Source: Cichorium intybus (taxonomy: Eukaryota > Streptophyta > Magnoliopsida > Asterales > Asteraceae). From it: 64,000 bases of DNA. Both the position numbers and the translations under genes were made by a program. Below are positions 34,890 through 48,149 of the stretch, one piece after another (the first letter of the stretch is position 1; each line of letters starts with the position of its first letter). The stretch is taken from assembly GCA_023525715.1 (NCBI GenBank), contig CM042016.1, forward strand, positions 85,129,382 to 85,193,381, given 5' to 3'. The notes below the pieces were generated by a model that made no database searches, had not been told where the DNA came from, and was given only the letters and a program-made list of their open reading frames with translations.

Positions 34890-35592
34890 TATATTATATA
34901 TATATATATACAATTGTTGCCTCCAATATATATATACAATTGTTGCCTCCAATGAACAGTACCACTTTAGCTTATTACAATTTTTACCCCTGTAGTTTTA
35001 CCATTTTAGTTTATTACAATTTTTACCCCTGTAGTTTTAATTTGTATAATTATAGTTTTAGTCCATATAGTTTTAATTTTTATTAATTACAATTTTCGTC
35101 CCTATAGTTACCACTTTAGCTTATTACAATTTTTACCCCTGTAGTTTTACCACTTTAGTTTACTACAATTTTTACCCCTGTAGTTTTAATTTGTATAATT
35201 ATAATTTTAGTCCCTATAGTTTTAATTTTTATTAATTACAATTTTGGTCCCTATAGTTTTGTTTGCCAGTTTAACATTATTACAGTTTCGACCCCTGTAG
35301 TTTTAATTTGTTGACTTCCTTAACCGCAGTAACGCGCGGCTCCCTTCTGCTCGTATATATACAATTGTTGCCTCCAATGAACAGTACCACTTTAGTTTAT
35401 TACAATTTTACCCCTGTAGTTTTAATTTGTATAATTATAGTTTTAGTCCCTATAGTTTTAATTTTTATTAATTACAATTTTGGTCCCTATAGTTTTGTTT
35501 GCCGGTTTAATATTATTACAGTTTCGATCCCTGTAGTTTTAATTTGTTGACTTCTTTAACCGCAGCAACGCGCGGCTCCCTTCCGCTCGTTT
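34890..35592. repeat. Nested tandem repeats ending in Helitron-like termini
   Basis: Units of 'tacaatttttacccctgtag' / 'ttttagtccctatagtttta' are repeated. Two larger blocks (about 34,920-35,351 and 35,352-35,590) each run from 'acaattgttgcctccaatga' to 'accgcagYaacgcgcggctc' plus 'cttcYgctcgt'. The CCGC-...-GCGG hairpin and a CTCG-T border resemble a degenerate Helitron 3' end. No coding. Confidence 0.6.
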
Positions 35593-35661
35593 AATATCAA
35601 TTATTGCATATTTGCATTAATAGATCAATTTTGGTTTCATTGTATTCATATCTAAAAATGT

Positions 35662-35894
35662 ATACATGCAAGTGAAGCCCAGCCTAGCTGGGTGGATGCA
35701 CCCGGGTTATATACCCATGTGGTGGGAGGTCTGGAGTTCGACTCCGACTAACCCCATGTGGGGGATTTTCCTGGAAAGGCGAATTAGGTGGAGGGGAAAG
35801 ACCTTTGCGCCTTAGGTAATCGCCAACCGCCCTGGGTTGCGGGGCTGATTACCCTCAGGTGAAACCATATATCTATTCGCTGGTTCCAAAAAAA
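35662..35894 (+). mobile_element. tRNA-derived SINE with 12-bp target site duplication
   Basis: A 233-bp element flanked by ATCTAAAAATGT at 35,650-35,661 and 35,895-35,906. The 5' part has a pol III A-box-like TAGCTGGGTGG (about 35,694) and a B box GAGTTCGACTCC (about 35,734). The 3' end is an A-rich tail after TATTCGCTGGTTCC. It would be retroposed by a LINE. Family not assigned. Confidence 0.9.
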
Positions 35895-36077
35895 ATCTAA
35901 AAATGTTATATTTGTACCTAGATATATTCTAACCCTTGCAAATTTCTCCAGTTGTATTTTTTTAAGAGAATATATACGTCTGTTTAACTTTAAATTACTT
36001 ATATAACTCATAATTTGTTATGACCCTAAATGGTTGTTAGATTTAATAAAAATCCTCACTTTACAACATACTAATTA

Positions 36078-36567
<490 letters not shown>

Positions 36568-36569
36568 AG

Positions 36570-36581
36570 TGGTATCAGAGC
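36570..36581 (+). promoter_or_regulatory. Primer binding site, initiator tRNA-Met (Copia)
   Basis: TGGTATCAGAGC two bases after the 5' LTR. Confidence 0.95.
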
Positions 36582-36784
36582 CTTGGTATAGCTCCAGATG
36601 GTGATTTTCTGTTTTTTGGTCGAAATGTTTTTGTCTCAAAAACGATTTTGGTGTTTGCCATTGGCAAGATCTCGTTCCGCAGATTCCGAAAATATTTTTT
36701 TTGGATTTTTTTGACCACCGGAAGACATCCAAATCGCCAGTCAAAGTTGGTCAAACCTCGCCGGAAAGTTGGCCAGAAAAACCA

Positions 36785-37086
36785 GTTCGCCGGAGAAGAC
36801 GACACTGTAGCACCGGAGTTTCGCCGGAAAAGACGACACTGTAGCGGTACTGTAGCATATTTTGAAAAACAGTCCCTGAACTTTCAGAAAATTGCATTTT
36901 AGCCCCTGAACTTTCTGAAAATTGCAGTTTTGCCCCTGAACTTTCAGAAAATTGCAGTTTAGCCGCTGAACTTTCTGAAAATTGCAGTTTAGCCCCCGAA
37001 CTTTCAGAAAACTACAGTTTAGGCCCTGAACTTCAGAAAATATTGCATTTTCACCCTTTAATTTCTGAAAAAAGTGCAATTTGTCC
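36785..37086 (+). repeat. Tandem repeats in the Copia leader
   Basis: First a pair of about 35-bp units with 'agacgacactgtagc' (36,798 and 36,830). Then about seven units of 30-33 bp with the pattern 'cccctgaactttcWgaaaat' + 'tgcagttt'. The units alternate TCAG and TCTG at one site. They lie between PBS and the gag ATG. Confidence 0.85.
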
Positions 37087-37092
37087 GTTAAA

Positions 37093-40000
37093 ATGGCAGA
37101 AGACGGTAAAATTAAAATTGAGAAGTTTGATGGAACCGATTATGGATTTTGGAAGATGCAAATTGAAGATATGCTGTATCAGAAAAGTTTGCATTTTCCT
37201 ATGTTGGGCGAACAACCGGATGACATGTATGATGAAGATTGGAAGTTGTTGGATCGACAAGCCTTGGGTGTAGTTAGGCTTTCATTGGCAAAGAGTGTTG
37301 CATATAACATTGTCAATGAAACAACTACTTATGGAGTATTTAAGGCTTTGTCCAACATGTACGAGAAGCCGTCCGCTTCAAACAAAGTGTTCCTCATCAA
37401 ACAGTTGGTTAACACCAAGATGAAGGAAGGCATGTCGGTTACCGCTCACATAAACGAGTTTAACTCGATTATTTCTCGTTTAACCTCAGTTGCAATAAAG
37501 TTTGAAGATGAAGTACAAGCGCTCCTCCTTTTATCATCTTTGCCCGACAGTTGGTCAGGCACAGTCACAGCTGTTAGTAGTGCATCTGGCACTACCAAAC
37601 TCACTTTCGAGAGTATTCGTGACTTAATTGTAAATGAAGATATCAGACGGAGAAGCAATGGTGAGACTTCTAGTTCTAGTTCTCTATTGCATACAGAAAG
37701 TAGAGGAAGAATAAACGAAAGAGGACGTAATCGAGGCAGATCAAAGTCCAGAAAAAGGGGACAGTTAAAAACCAGAAAAGACATTGAATGCTGGAATTGC
37801 AAAGAAAAATGTCACTTTAGAAGCCAATGCCCAAAACCACAAGCTGAAAAGAAAGAAGTAAACAATGTATCCTCTGAAGAATCAGGAGATTTTCTCATAT
37901 GTTGTGTTGAGAATTCAGCAGAATCCTGGATTATGGATTCAGGTGCTTCTTTCCATGCCGTCTCATGCCCAGATATGATCAAGAACCTACAAACAGGTGC
38001 TCTTTGTCACACCCCGATCCTTGGCGGAATCGATCAAGGCGTGATATATTGTTCAAAGTCTCATGACAACTATGTTATAATATGATTAGATTCAATTAAG
38101 TACTAAGTATGCAAACAAGATCCACAACATACAAATACAAATCCAAATACAACAACATTTATTACATCAAATTTAAATAGTCTTGTGGGTTTCTAAGATA
38201 CACCCTACTTTTCATCAACTTCATTCTTCAAATATGCATCATGGGTAAAAACAGGTCAACTACGAGAGTTGGTGAGTAATCTAGTTTTATTAAAGAAAAT
38301 TGTGAGTTTGAATAATTTGAAATTTGTTTTCTTTTGAAGTTGGCAAGCAACCGTTATTGAGATAACAGTTTATAAATCAAAAATTGATTAACAAATGATA
38401 ACAACAATAAGTCCTCACCCTATATATACATATATATGTATATATATAGGATGGAGCATCTAATCATCATACACACTCAACCACGTGCAATCAATCACCT
38501 TAACGTCCCAAGGCGGGGTGGTCAACCCAATAGCGCTATTATTGTCCATAACGTACCTCAAGAATACGGGCATAGTCATGGAGATTAGACTAAGAATGGT
38601 AATGCACTACAAGTACATGTAGCGTAAACAAACAATAATTATTCAAATAATGATTCACATATAAATGTCCCAACAATGTCTCAATGGTGAAAAAATAATA
38701 AAATGAAGTTGGAACATATTAAAACCAAATGATACACCCCAAAAGTATTGAAAATTATAAAATATGGGGTAGATTACTCACATTAGTCCAATAAGGAATG
38801 CGCGTGTTTGTACGATAGACGGCTCGAGTCAAAATGTCGTAGAACCTAATATAATTAATAGTTTTGGCTTAGGAATCGATAAATGGGAATATAGTATTAA
38901 TAAAAATAATTAGACACATATTCTTATATTAGATGAATTAACAATTATCCAAATTTTGTTTTGAATATTAATGTATTTATATGTTAAATGAATTTTAAAT
39001 TGAATTAATTACTTTGCTTAATTAATTTATATTTTCACTTTAGGCAAGATTTTAATAATTTCTTATTAAAATAATAACTAGTCAAATTATAAGTATTTAC
39101 AGATTTTATATATTATAAACAATTATTTATATGAAATAATCATTAAAAATGCATTTTTACATGCTTAGATATTTAGGAAAATGGTTTTAAATACTAAACA
39201 GTAATGAAACATTCTGAAATTATCAGAAAATCATTATTTCATAAAATAGTAATTACTGTAAAATTTTCATATTTTTCTTAACTGCTTTAGTATTTATTTA
39301 GTATTTTAATAATTAAACCACAACAAAATTCGGGAAAACTAATAAATGATTCCCAAAAATTCTGGAAAATTAACCATAGTTTTCTAACATTATATTGAGC
39401 CTACTGTAAAATTATGGATATTTTGGACTATGGGAAGTATTTATTATGTTTTTCATTATTAACTAATCAATAAAATCATAAATAATAGGAAAATATTAAG
39501 ATAAATTCATTAGACTTTTTATTTATGATTAACATGTTATATATGATATTCTGATAAGGTTTTATAATTTTTGGACATGTGTAGCTATTTATTATAAATT
39601 TAAACCATTAAATAATCATTAAATCAGGAAAAATAAGCAAACATTCTTACAAAAATCTATAAATATTGTCATGGAGTCTTTAAAATATTAATAAGGTGCG
39701 AAAAATATAAAATCTATGTTTTAACATACATAACTATATTTTGCAATTTATTTATCATATAACAAAATAAAATACAAAATAAGCATCAACCAGTAATATA
39801 AATGCATGAAACTTTATAAATCCACTTTACTCAATATATGGGTTGTTCCAAGATTTTCCCAGAATTTATTGACAGCAAAAAGTATTTTATGTGAATTATT
39901 GCCCTATTTTATTGCAATAATTATAGTAATTCAATAAAAATAAGTTATTTTCTGAAAATTTCCAGAACTTCTTATTTTATTGATGGGATTCTGAGAAAAA

Positions 40001-43000
40001 TCAGGTTTATATATAAAATGAGTTTTAGATATTTTGGTGGATTTAATTTGTTTCATTAATGAATTTGAAACTTTTAACAACATACATTGATGAATGCTTC
40101 AAGAGGGATGGAGATTTGAGTATGAGGGATTGTTCTTGGCTGGAAAATTGATATTTCTTGGAAGAATTTCGAGATTGAGAGTGAGAGAAAGAATAGAGAG
40201 GGTTTGAGTGGTGATGAGAATAATGTGTTGGGAGAAAAATGAAAGGAAAGATGATGGGAGGTGTGAGTGGAAGACAATGGGAATAACTTTTGGCTTTTGG
40301 TGGTCTTCATAATTTCCCACTAGCACAAGCATCTCTATGTAATACACTAACTAATATAAAAATTTTATAAAATTTAATGTAGAGTTTATAAAAATAGAGT
40401 TTTATAAAAAAAAAATAGGTTATTATTTGATTATAACAATCTACTTTGATTTGAAGTTTAATAATAGCATTCAAGTTTGATTCTTTTAATTTAATTAGAT
40501 CATCATACTTTGATTTGATTTTAATATGGTATCATAATTTAATTTGATTATAGTTATAACGTTATACTATGCTATATTGCTATTAACTTCAATTTATATC
40601 GTATCGTATGGGTTTTGATCCTATTAGCGTCAAGTAAGCTCGAGTAGGGTTTATTAAATTTCCAATTGGGTTGGATTGACCCGAATCCATTTTAGGCGGA
40701 TGTCACACTCTTGGCAAAGTTCGTCTGGCCGATGATCAAGTGCTTGATATTACGGGTATCGGAGACGTAGATTTGAAGACCTCCTTAGGAACCACATGGA
40801 CATTGAAAGATGTCAGGGTTATTCCAAACTTAAGGAGAAAGTTGATTTCAGTTGGTAAGTTGGATGATGAAGGGTTTGATGTTCACTTTGGGGGTGGACA
40901 ATGGAAAGTGATCAAAGGCAACTTGGTGATTGCCAAAGGAAAGAAGAAAGGCACTTTATACATGGTAGAAATACCTGGTGATGGTGTTCATGTCGTAACC
41001 ACCAATCCGAGTCCATCTAATTTATGGCACCAACGACTCGGACACATGAGCGATAAGGGATTAAAGATGTTGGCTCAGAAAGGGAAGTTTCTAGACTTGA
41101 AGAAAGTTGAAACTGAATTTTGTGAATCTTGTGTTCTCGGGAAACAAAAACGGGTTACTTTTGTAAAGACGGGGAAGACACCGAAAGCTCAGAAGTTGGA
41201 GCTTGTTCACTCGGATGTATTTGGACCAACACCAATTTCATCTCTAGGAGGCAAAAACTACTATGTAACATTTATCGATGATTCAACACACAAGGTATGG
41301 GTCTATTTTCTTAAAAATAAATCTGATGTATTTGATACTTTTAAGATATGGAAATCTGCTGTTGAAAATGAAACTGATTTGAAGGTAAAATGCCTGAAGT
41401 TGGATAATGGTGGTGAATACATAAGCAAGGAGTTTGTTGACTACTATGCCAAGCAAGGGATAAAGATGATCAAGACGGTCCCAGGAACCGCTCAGCAGAA
41501 TGGTGTAGCTGAGAGAATGAATAGAACTCTGAATGAAAGGGCTAGAAGCATGAGGTTGAATGCTGGTTTACCAAAGACATTATGGGCTGATGCAGTTAAC
41601 ACTGCATCCTACTTGATTAACCGTTCACCGTGTGTTCCCTTGGATTTTAAATTGCAGGAAGAAATGTGGCAAGAGAAGGAAGTAAGTCTCAAACATCTAA
41701 AAGTCTTTGGTTGTAGTGCTTACAGTCTGTTAAAAGATAGTGACAAGGATAAACTTGATTAAAAAACCAAGAAATGCACATTCATTGGTTATGGGTCAGA
41801 CGAAATGGGTTACAGGCTTTGGGATAATGAAAGCAGAAAGATAATCCGAAGCAAGAACGTCATTTTTAACGAAGCTGAGTTATACAAAGACATAAACACA
41901 AAAAGTTCAGAAGTCCAGAAGGAGTACGTTGAATATGAAGGTGGTGCAATGAAGAAAGAAGCTTCAGTTGAAATCCCTGAATCTGGGGAAGATTCAACTG
42001 ACAGTGGGAGCTCAGAGGATGATTCCAGAAATGACTCTGAAGATGAAGAAACCAGTCCTCCAGCTCCAGAGTCCCCAACCACACCTCAAGTTCAACCAAG
42101 AAGATCTTCCAGAGTCATCAGACCACCACAAAGATACTCACCATCTGTCAACTACATTCTTTTGACAGAAAATGGTGAACCCCAGTGTTACTCTGAAGCT
42201 AAGAGGTTAAAAGATTCAATGCAGTGGGAGCTAGCAATGAAAGATGAAATGAAGTCGCTTGAGAAGAACAAGACCTGGCTTCTAACGAAGCTTCCATCCG
42301 GGAAGAAGGATCTTCAAAACAAATGGGTTTTCAAGGTCAAGGATGAACATGATGGTACCAAACGATACAAAGCAAGATTAGTAGTCAAGGGCTTTCAACA
42401 GAAAGAGGGAATCGATTTCAATGAAATATTCTCTCCAGTAGTGAAAATGACCACTTTCAGACTTGTTCTCAGCATTGTAGCAGCAGAAGGTTTGCATCTA
42501 GAGCAGCTAGATGTCAAGACAGCTTTTCTACATGGTGACCTAGATGAAGAAATTTACATGACACAACCTGAGGGTTTTCAGATTAAAGGCAAAGAAAACT
42601 TGGTCTGTAAATTGAAGAAGAGCTTGTATGGTCTGAAGCAAGCGCCTAGACAATGGTATTTGAAGTTTGATAACTTCATGAGAAGAGTTGGTTACAAGAG
42701 ATGTGACAATGACCATTGTTGTTATGTCAAGAAGTTTAAGGGTTCTTATATCATTCTACTACTCTATGTAGATGATATGTTGATTGCAGGCTCAGACATG
42801 ACAGAGATCAAGAAGTTAAAAAAGCAAATGTCTGAAGAATTCGAGATGAAAGACTTGGGAGCTGCAAACCAAATACTCGGGATGAGTATTTTCAGAAACA
42901 AAGAAGATGACTCTTTGACACTCTCTCAAGAGAAGTACATTGAAAAAGTGTTAGAGAAATTCAGCCTTAAAGATGCCAAGATCAGAAGCACACCTTTGGG

Positions 43001-43730
43001 AAGTCACTTTAAGCTTTCTAAAGTTCAGTCACCCAAATCAGATAAAGACAAGAAAGAAATGGCAAAAGTACCTTATGCATCTGCAGTTGGTAGTCTCATG
43101 TATGTAATGGTATGCACGAGACCTGATATTGCACATGCAGTGGGAGTTGTTAGTCGGTTTATGTCTAATCCAGGGAGAGAACATTGGGAAGCAGTTAAAT
43201 GGCTGCTAAGATATTTGAAGGGGACTTCAAAAGTGGCATTGTATTTTAAAGGGAAAGATGTCATTCTGAAAGGTTTTGCAGATGCAGACCTTGGTGGTTG
43301 CAAAGACTCATACAAAAGCACTACCGGGTATGTCTTTACAGTGGGAGGCACTGCAGTGAGTTGGATGTCTAAACTCCAGAAAAGTGTTGCCCTTTCAACC
43401 ACAGAAGCAGAGTATATGGCAGTTGCTGAAGCAAGCAAAGAGCTTATATGGTTGAAGAACTTTCTCGAAGAACTTGGCAAGGAACAAGTTGATTGTGTAG
43501 TATTTTGTGATAATCAAAGTGCAATACACCTTGCAAAGAATCCTGTCTTCCATTCGAAGACAAAGCACATACAGCTGAGATATCACTTCATCAGAGAAAG
43601 AATTAATGATGGTACTCTGATGTAGAAGAAGATCAAAGGAACTGAAAATCCAGCTGATATGTTGACTAAGGTTGTTACCTTAGAGAAGTTGAAGCTTTGC
43701 ATAGCTTCAACTGGCCTTCAGGATAATTGA
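37093..43730 (+). pseudogene. Copia gag-pol polyprotein, interrupted
   Basis: The start at 37,093 (MAEDGKIKIEKFDGTDYGFW) is the first Met of a UBN2-type gag. Then come the zinc knuckle CWNCKEKCHFRSQC, protease WIMDSGAS, integrase zinc motif (WHQRLGH...CESCVLGK) and catalytic HSDVFGP/DNGGE, RT with LLLYVDDM, and RNase H with DADLGG and STTEAEYMA. The frame breaks at 38,004 where a solo LTR plus a duplicated CTCTT are inserted. Removing 2708 bp brings the downstream frame back into register. A TAA at 41,760 stands between KDKLD and KTKKCTFIGY, and a TAG at 43,623 precedes KKIKGTENPADMLTK. The natural end is TGA at 43,728-43,730. The intact length would be about 1300 residues, normal for Copia. 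Not functional as it stands. Confidence 0.95.
38005..40707 (+). mobile_element. Solo LTR inserted in Copia pol
   Basis: Begins TGTCACACCCCGATC and ends GGCGGATGTCACA, with TSD CTCTT at 38,000-38,004 and 40,708-40,712. It is 2703 bp. No PBS, PPT or internal coding domain is present, so it is a solo LTR left by recombination between LTRs. TG..CA ends and long AT-rich body fit Gypsy. Younger than the Copia element. Confidence 0.9.
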
Positions 43731-43825
43731 AGAGAAGGCCAGGGTAACTGGGAAGGAGCTAAAATCAAAAGTGTTTTTTTTGGAATGCATAGATGAAGCA
43801 CAGGTGAAGATTGTTCTGTGGCTTC

Positions 43826-43836
43826 AAGTGGGAGAT
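43826..43836 (+). promoter_or_regulatory. Copia polypurine tract
   Basis: AAGTGGGAGATT directly before the 3' LTR TGTTAAAT. Confidence 0.9.
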
Positions 43837-44171
43837 TGTTAAATATGAAGCCACTGGTTTGTCAATGTAGCTGCAGAAAGAAGGTTGGTGAGTCCATGGT
43901 TGGTGAAGATGTTTGGTGAAATCAAATTAGTCAATTAAGGCCTTCAATGTATTCATTATTTAATGTATCACAACACCTATATATATTAGTGTAACTGCAT
44001 TGTTAAAGATGTACCACACAACACAAAAAACACAGAGCAATAAAACTCCTATTTATCCGCCGTGGACGTAGGTCATTTTTTGAACCGAACCACGTTAAAT
44101 TCTTGTGTTCTTAATTTGTGAGCTGAGTGTGTGAGTCTAGTGTTCGTATGCTAAGTGTCTCGATCCTAACA
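43837..44171 (+). repeat. 3' LTR of the Copia element
   Basis: 335 bp, ends CTAACA, followed by TSD AATTA. Contains only a short TATATATA at the site that is (TA)~74 in the 5' LTR. Confidence 0.95.
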
Positions 44172-44907
44172 AATTATGTATATACCTATATAAGATGTAG
44201 ACGATTATTTCATATTTAGTAATTATGACATTCAAAAGTTGTGTTATGAGATACCAGAAATTCATTAGACATAGAGCAATAGAATTAGACATATTACGTA
44301 TTTGTGCTTATAATATGGAAATGCAATGCTAACCTTGGTTCGTCCTAGTGATATCCGAATTTGTGGTTGATTTGTGAAATTCGTCTATCTTAAATGGGGT
44401 GCCACAATAATGATTTCGAAATTAATAATGAATTGTGGTACTCAGCTGCAGTGGTCTTTTATGCCATTCCTGTCAGGTATTTTGTGGTATTTTTTAGAAA
44501 GGCGCCTTATTTTGTGATATAGAATGGTCATTTGGGTGAATATCTCTTTTTATATACATGTTTGCGTTAATCATAAAATAAACTGCAGGGAGAATAAGGA
44601 TCTTTGTGCTAGTAAGCAGTTTAACGTAAGTGGTGTCTATGATTTCTATGGAGTCTTTTGAATCATAGGTTTACTGATTTAAAACTCGCAACGATTAAGT
44701 CCATAATCTTGATTTGTATTTTACATTAAGTTCAATCAGTTTTTAAATTCATGTTGTACCTTCTTTTACATATAGCATTCATATATTCAACTCTTGGCCA
44801 TGTTCTATTGCTTATACTTCAAGATTATGAGCTGTGTGTGGGTCAGCGACTTCTTTTTTTGCATATCTCTATATAATCAAATGGTTCTCCTTATGAAGTA
44901 TCCAAAT

Positions 44908-46217
44908 ATGGTTTCTCATCTACAACTAATTGTTCTCCTTCTAGCCCTAATCTCCCATGAGCCTGAAGCCATGGCACTAGATATAGATTTCTTCAACTCC
45001 AGTAACCAAACATACAGACGCTGCGACACCATTCTATAGCATTCAGATGGAGATCGCTGTATTTTCATATTATCCAGCTGCTATGTATAAAAACTTCCTT
45101 ATAGACATAGACTCTCCTTTCTCATGGCATGACTGCACTGTGGATTGGAATGGTTGGATTTACGAAAGCACCAATTGCTTCGATTGCACTCACCCAGCTT
45201 CTTGTGAAGAGCATACATGCACGGATGTCCGCGCATCTTACTCCTATGAAAGTCCTTCTTGTCCTCCAGTAACCAACAGTTCAACGTTACCTGGTTCAGA
45301 AGACTGCATATGCCCTGTCAATGTGATGAACCCAGTTAACGGCACATGTGGTCAAGCCCTACACAACTATGACAGTTTCACGTTCAGTGGAACTGACGGT
45401 AAAAACCCGTTTTCGTATTATTCCTTTGTTACGCACCGTACAGCGGCATGTGTTACATCTTCTATGTTGGAGTCCTTTCCCGCAAATGTTAGCGGTGTAA
45501 TTGCATTTTCCACATCTCCGTATGCTTTTCCAACTTCTTTACTTAAAGAAACTTATATAAGAACTTTTGCTCTATGTTTGCCTAGCTCATTGTCTGCTCA
45601 TGGAGTTATGTTCTTTGGGACCGGCGCGTATTATCTTCTTCCCAACTCAGATGTTGATGTAAGAAGTTTACTGTCGTATACTCCCTTAGTAAATCATCCA
45701 GATTCTTTTGGTTATTTTATTGGTGTCAAATCCATTGTCGTTAAGGGAAGATCAATTAATGTTTTAAATAGCACCACCAAGCTTAGTACAATTGAGGCAT
45801 ACACCATTCTTAGAGCAGACATTCATAAGCAAGTGGTTCATATGTTTTCAGTCGCTACAATGGGAATCCTCCGAGCAAGGCCAGTGGCACCCTTTGCTCT
45901 TTGTTTAAAATATCGAATTGGACATTCCCTTGTCAGGTTGCAGGTTCCTGATATCGTTTTTGAGACTCCAAGGTGGGAAGAAATGGAGAATATCCTCACG
46001 TAATTCTATGAAACAAGTAAAGAAAGATGTGGCTTGTCTTGCATTTGTTAACGGTGGTGCGACAAGTGAAAATGGGATTGTGATCGGGACGTTTCAGATG
46101 GAGGATAACTTTCTGCTATTTGATCTAGACAACTCAAGTTTTGGGTTCAGTTCTTCGTTATTAAGCAAGAAGACTTCTTGTGCTAATTTCAACTTTACCA
46201 CGGTTACCACCCATTAA
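44908..46217 (+). pseudogene. Frameshifted paralogue of the GIP/EDGP-like gene
   Basis: Along its length it matches the gene at 12,787-14,064: signal peptide MVSHLQLIVLLLALISHEPE, KNFLIDIDSPFSW, NPVNGTCGQAL, STIEAYTILRADI, GIVIGTFQMEDNFLLFDLD and the C-terminal SCANFNFT. Two frame changes break it: one near 44,985-45,005, between the signal peptide and TPVTKHTDAA, and one near 45,955-45,975, between VPDIVF and GGKKWRISSRNS. The ATG at 44,908 corresponds to the paralogue's start. Opposite in orientation to the intact copy and about 31 kb away, with related 5' flanks. A dead inverted duplicate. Confidence 0.9.
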
Positions 46218-48149
46218 TAGTGTTTCAAAAGGCTTGTTACATTTTAGCATTTCATATTCAAAATATCAATAAGTTGGCTTCGAGCGAGTTGGTACATGTG
46301 ACAACCAAAAAGTTTTACGCGTGTAATATATAATTTGACGCTAAGACGTCTTATGGATGGACAAAAAAAAGGTCCAAGAAGGTGAAAATTATGGAATTGA
46401 TATGTTAAGACCTACTAACTTATCATGAAGTGTTGCTTCATTTATAAAAATGGTTTTAACGACTCAAGAACAGAAAGGGAAAGAAAGGACTAAAAGTGAA
46501 AAGTTTATTGTGCAAACTTTGAAAATTATTATCTCAAAATCTAGAAAGATTTGGGCAAAAGTCATCAAAGTGACTTTTGTAATATTTGAGATACCAAAAA
46601 TATAGGAAAACGATTTGGGACATTTGGAGTTGTAACGAATGAGTTATGATGGAATTAAAATGGCCCAAAAGTGATAAAATCGACCAAATGGTCATTTTCA
46701 AGGGTTAATAGCAGAAAATTCATTAAGATTCAAATTTAAGTCAGTAAGGAGATATTAGAAAGCTCTTTCCCACCTTTCTAAAAATATAAGGTTTACAAAA
46801 ATCGAACATCAAATGAAGAAGTTATATCTGTGTAAAGTTGGGGGAAAATATGCTGAAAAAGTTGGAGAATTTTTCTAAGTTTTGAGGGGTAATTCTGGAA
46901 TTTCACCAAATATGCCCCAATTGAAACCAGCACCCGGTTTTGATGTACCAGATGCGTATTTCTTATCTGAAACCCGCTTTTTTGCCTCTCACTCTCGATA
47001 AACGCAGAACACGCAACCCTAAACCCCAAAATCAAAAATCACAGGAGAGAGAGGAAGATCAATCGAGTGAGGGAGAAGGGGGGGATCAAGATTCAGACTA
47101 GGCGCAAGAGAGGGACAGCAGATTGAAGGTTTGAAAGCAGCTATGCTGCTATCGAGAATGCTTCATCGGGAATGGCAGCAGCGATGTTGCTGCTGCCGGC
47201 ACTGTTCCAAGGAAAGACGCCGGAGGAGTAGACCGGTGGAGGTTCGATTGGCGGCCGACCGTGGTAGAAGGAAGCCGACTATGGCTTTGGGGCGGTTCCT
47301 ATCACAAACAGATGCACGAGGACAGGAAGTGACGAACATCAACGAGGTGTTGCTGGTGGAGGCTGTTGTCGGCGGTTACCGGTGCCCGACGGCCGGTGGT
47401 GGCTGCTGATGGTCTCGAAAATTATTCAAAAGGGATGAATGAGATTGTTTCTTGCAACCTCCAGCCATGAATCTTCAAACTTCTTGTTACCTATCAGATT
47501 AAGGTAAATGTTTGATGTTTGGTCTAAAGGAATTCTGAAATTCATAGAAATTGGTGATGCATGTCGGAATTGGAGCTGATTTATAATTTTGAACATGGTT
47601 TGAGCAGGGGGTTCGTAAAAAAGGGGGCAAGAACATCCATGATTCAGATTTTTGGATAGAAAATTCAAAGGTAAAAACTGATTTTTGGAACCCTAGTCTT
47701 TTGAATCTGAAAACTCTTGATGCATGTTGGATTTAGAGTTGGTTTTTGGTTCTAACGACTTTACGGATTGAAGAATACATATGATGGAAAGGTTTTGATT
47801 GTTTGACTTTAATGATTTTGGATGCATGTTTGATTATAGCTTCAAGAATCAAGAACACAAGAAATTATATATGTTTGGGTTTGATTTAGGCTAATGGGAG
47901 TACCCATCACTTTGCCCAAATGTGATGGGTGCCACATCATCGTCATATAAGATTTTACCCCATCACACTCCCATTTATACTCATCACATTTTCATCAAAC
48001 CACATCATCTTTTTAATTTTAAAAAAAATTCAAAAATAAATTAGAACATAATTTTTAAATTAAAAACCATTTCATTAAAAATAAAAATTACACAAAAAAA
48101 AACTAACTTAGAAAATAAAAATTACACTAAAAATAAAAATAAACGTAAA

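Noticed and set aside
35730..35745. A tRNA gene at the B box GAGTTCGACTCC
   Set aside because: No cloverleaf can be drawn. The box belongs to a SINE with TSD and A-tail.
40074..40347. Minus-strand frames of 78-82 codons rich in Ser/His/Phe
   Set aside because: Inside the solo LTR, no family resemblance, and composition explained by the GA-rich LTR text.
47131..47409. 92-codon Arg-rich frame
   Set aside because: Lies in the solo LTR body, has no recognisable domain, and its G/C-rich composition alone gives such a frame.
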